The translations under genes were made by a program, and so were the position numbers. A stretch of DNA of 64,000 nucleotides from Agarophyton chilense (Eukaryota; Rhodophyta; Florideophyceae; Gracilariales; Gracilariaceae). Below are positions 63,293-64,000 of this stretch, in pieces. A model generated the notes under the pieces. The model had not been told where the DNA came from, did no database searches, and worked only from the letters and a program-made list of their open reading frames with translations. The stretch covers positions 310,001 through 374,000 of the forward strand of contig JARGXX010000004.1 in the NCBI GenBank assembly GCA_030374765.1, given 5' to 3'. Position 1 is the stretch's first letter. Each line of letters opens with the position of its first letter.

Positions 63293-63479
63293 TCATTTGT
63301 GACTGCTTCAACTTGAAACTTTGCAGCCACCACGTTGCACACAGTACAACGTGGTACACGATTTACAGCACACACGACGTGTAGTACAGTACCACATCGT
63401 GGTCCTGACATCCACACGTGTGCGCGTGTGGAGAACCAAACGCAGCCGCCAATGCCCACCTCAGCAGAAGCCGCCTTTG
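63293..63479. other. upstream region of MFS copy 2
   Basis: Should contain its promoter. Around 63330-63420 the stretch is rich in CACGT/ACGTG pieces (ACCACGTTGCACACAGTACA, ACGTGTAGTACAG). No TATA box is evident. Confidence 0.35.
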
Positions 63480-64000
63480 CCGTCAGCTGCGCAACAGACG
63501 CCGCTCCTCCTTGCTTGCTCCTCCTGGCTTGCTCCTCCTTGCTCGCCAAAGTTGGCTAGGAAAACCTCCTGTGTCTCGGGACGACTTGAGAAGACCTTTC
63601 TATTTTTGAAATCTAGCCGAAACAATCCGCCAACCTCGCGCCTTCTCCAAGCTCACCGCCTCCAACACATCGCAGAACACAATCGAGAGAATAGAGTGTT
63701 ATAATTACCCACGCGCAACGACGCATGTACCCAACATTGCAAATCACCCACATGGCACCATGTCTCCTCCATGTGCAAACCAACTCCAAACTGTCAGGAT
63801 GCCTCAACCTTGTTGCCTCACAAAAGCATCGCAAGCAAAATTCAACACACAAAAAATGGCCCAGTGAAAACCCGCAAATGCGCACAACACAACCGCGCTT
63901 CATTTACCATACTTCAACCCTTTGTTTTCCCTAATTGCTGTGCCTTGATGGCCATGCATTCCTTCCACCACGTGCCTCCAACAAACCCTCGTTACTCTTG
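63480..64000 (-). repeat. diverged inverted relative of the 3.5-kb repeat, cut by window edge
   Basis: The reverse complement matches about 9395-9860 of repeat copy 1 in the same order: CAAGAGTAAC.AGGGTTTGTTGGA, ATGGCCATCAAGGCACAGCA, TGGGCCATTTTTTGTGTTGA with TTTTGCTTGCGATGCTTTTG, GGCATCC.GACAGTT and GAAAGGTCTTC, at roughly three-quarters identity. Similarity fades near 63480. The orientation is opposite to the other two copies. If the unit is complete, a third cationic-precursor gene would lie beyond base 64000. Confidence 0.75.

Noticed and set aside
1..64000. Spliced host genes, rRNA, tRNA or CRISPR arrays
   Set aside because: Looked for, but every host gene recognised is open in a single exon, and no cloverleaf, rRNA block or spaced direct-repeat array was seen by eye. 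A tRNA scan would be decisive.

Overview
The window is nuclear DNA from a eukaryote with compact, apparently intronless genes and many transposable elements. A red alga (possibly a florideophyte such as Chondrus) fits best: single-exon genes, a Golgi-type carbohydrate sulfotransferase, a tandem pair of sucrose-transporter/SLC45-type carriers, a Cwc21/SRRM2 splicing factor and nested Ty3/gypsy chromoviruses. The taxon is an inference from gene style, not proof. I recognised no rRNA or tRNA gene, CRISPR array or organellar gene.

Bases 1-46,000 are mostly mobile DNA. 1-3290 is a decayed Ty1/copia gag-pol on the minus strand running off the left edge. 6513-10026 and 39364-42880 are two copies, about 98-99% alike, of a 3.5-kb segment. 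Each carries one intact small gene for a secreted precursor: signal peptide, acidic middle, and a very lysine-rich amphipathic carboxyl part that looks like an antimicrobial-peptide precursor. Part of the same segment recurs, diverged and inverted, at the right edge (about 63.5-64.0 kb). 11763-14234 is a complete but decayed PIF/Harbinger transposon with inverted ends, an AAT target duplication, a transposase relic and a Myb/SANT-like partner relic.

14.6-37.9 kb is a three-level nest. A pogo/Tigger-like DDE transposase relic (14634-15195 and 36998-37935) is split by chromovirus A (15196-36992, GAAAC target duplication, decayed). Chromovirus A is itself split by chromovirus C (23782-33551, minus strand, ATACC target duplication, LTRs 0.7% different, full-length open pol). 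Both chromoviruses share an 18-base primer-binding site, and both have open frames antisense to pol between pol and the 3' LTR. A further copia RNase H fragment lies at 44735-45560.

46-63.3 kb is the host gene block: an orphan protein divergent from a Sel1-repeat protein, a type I L-asparaginase, two small orphan frames, a DCC/DUF393 thiol-disulfide protein, ATP-dependent NAD(P)HX dehydratase, Cwc21/SRRM2-like SR protein, a membrane sulfotransferase, and two MFS sugar carriers in tandem. They do not form an obvious single pathway; sulfotransferase and sugar carriers would fit sulfated-polysaccharide and carbohydrate biology.
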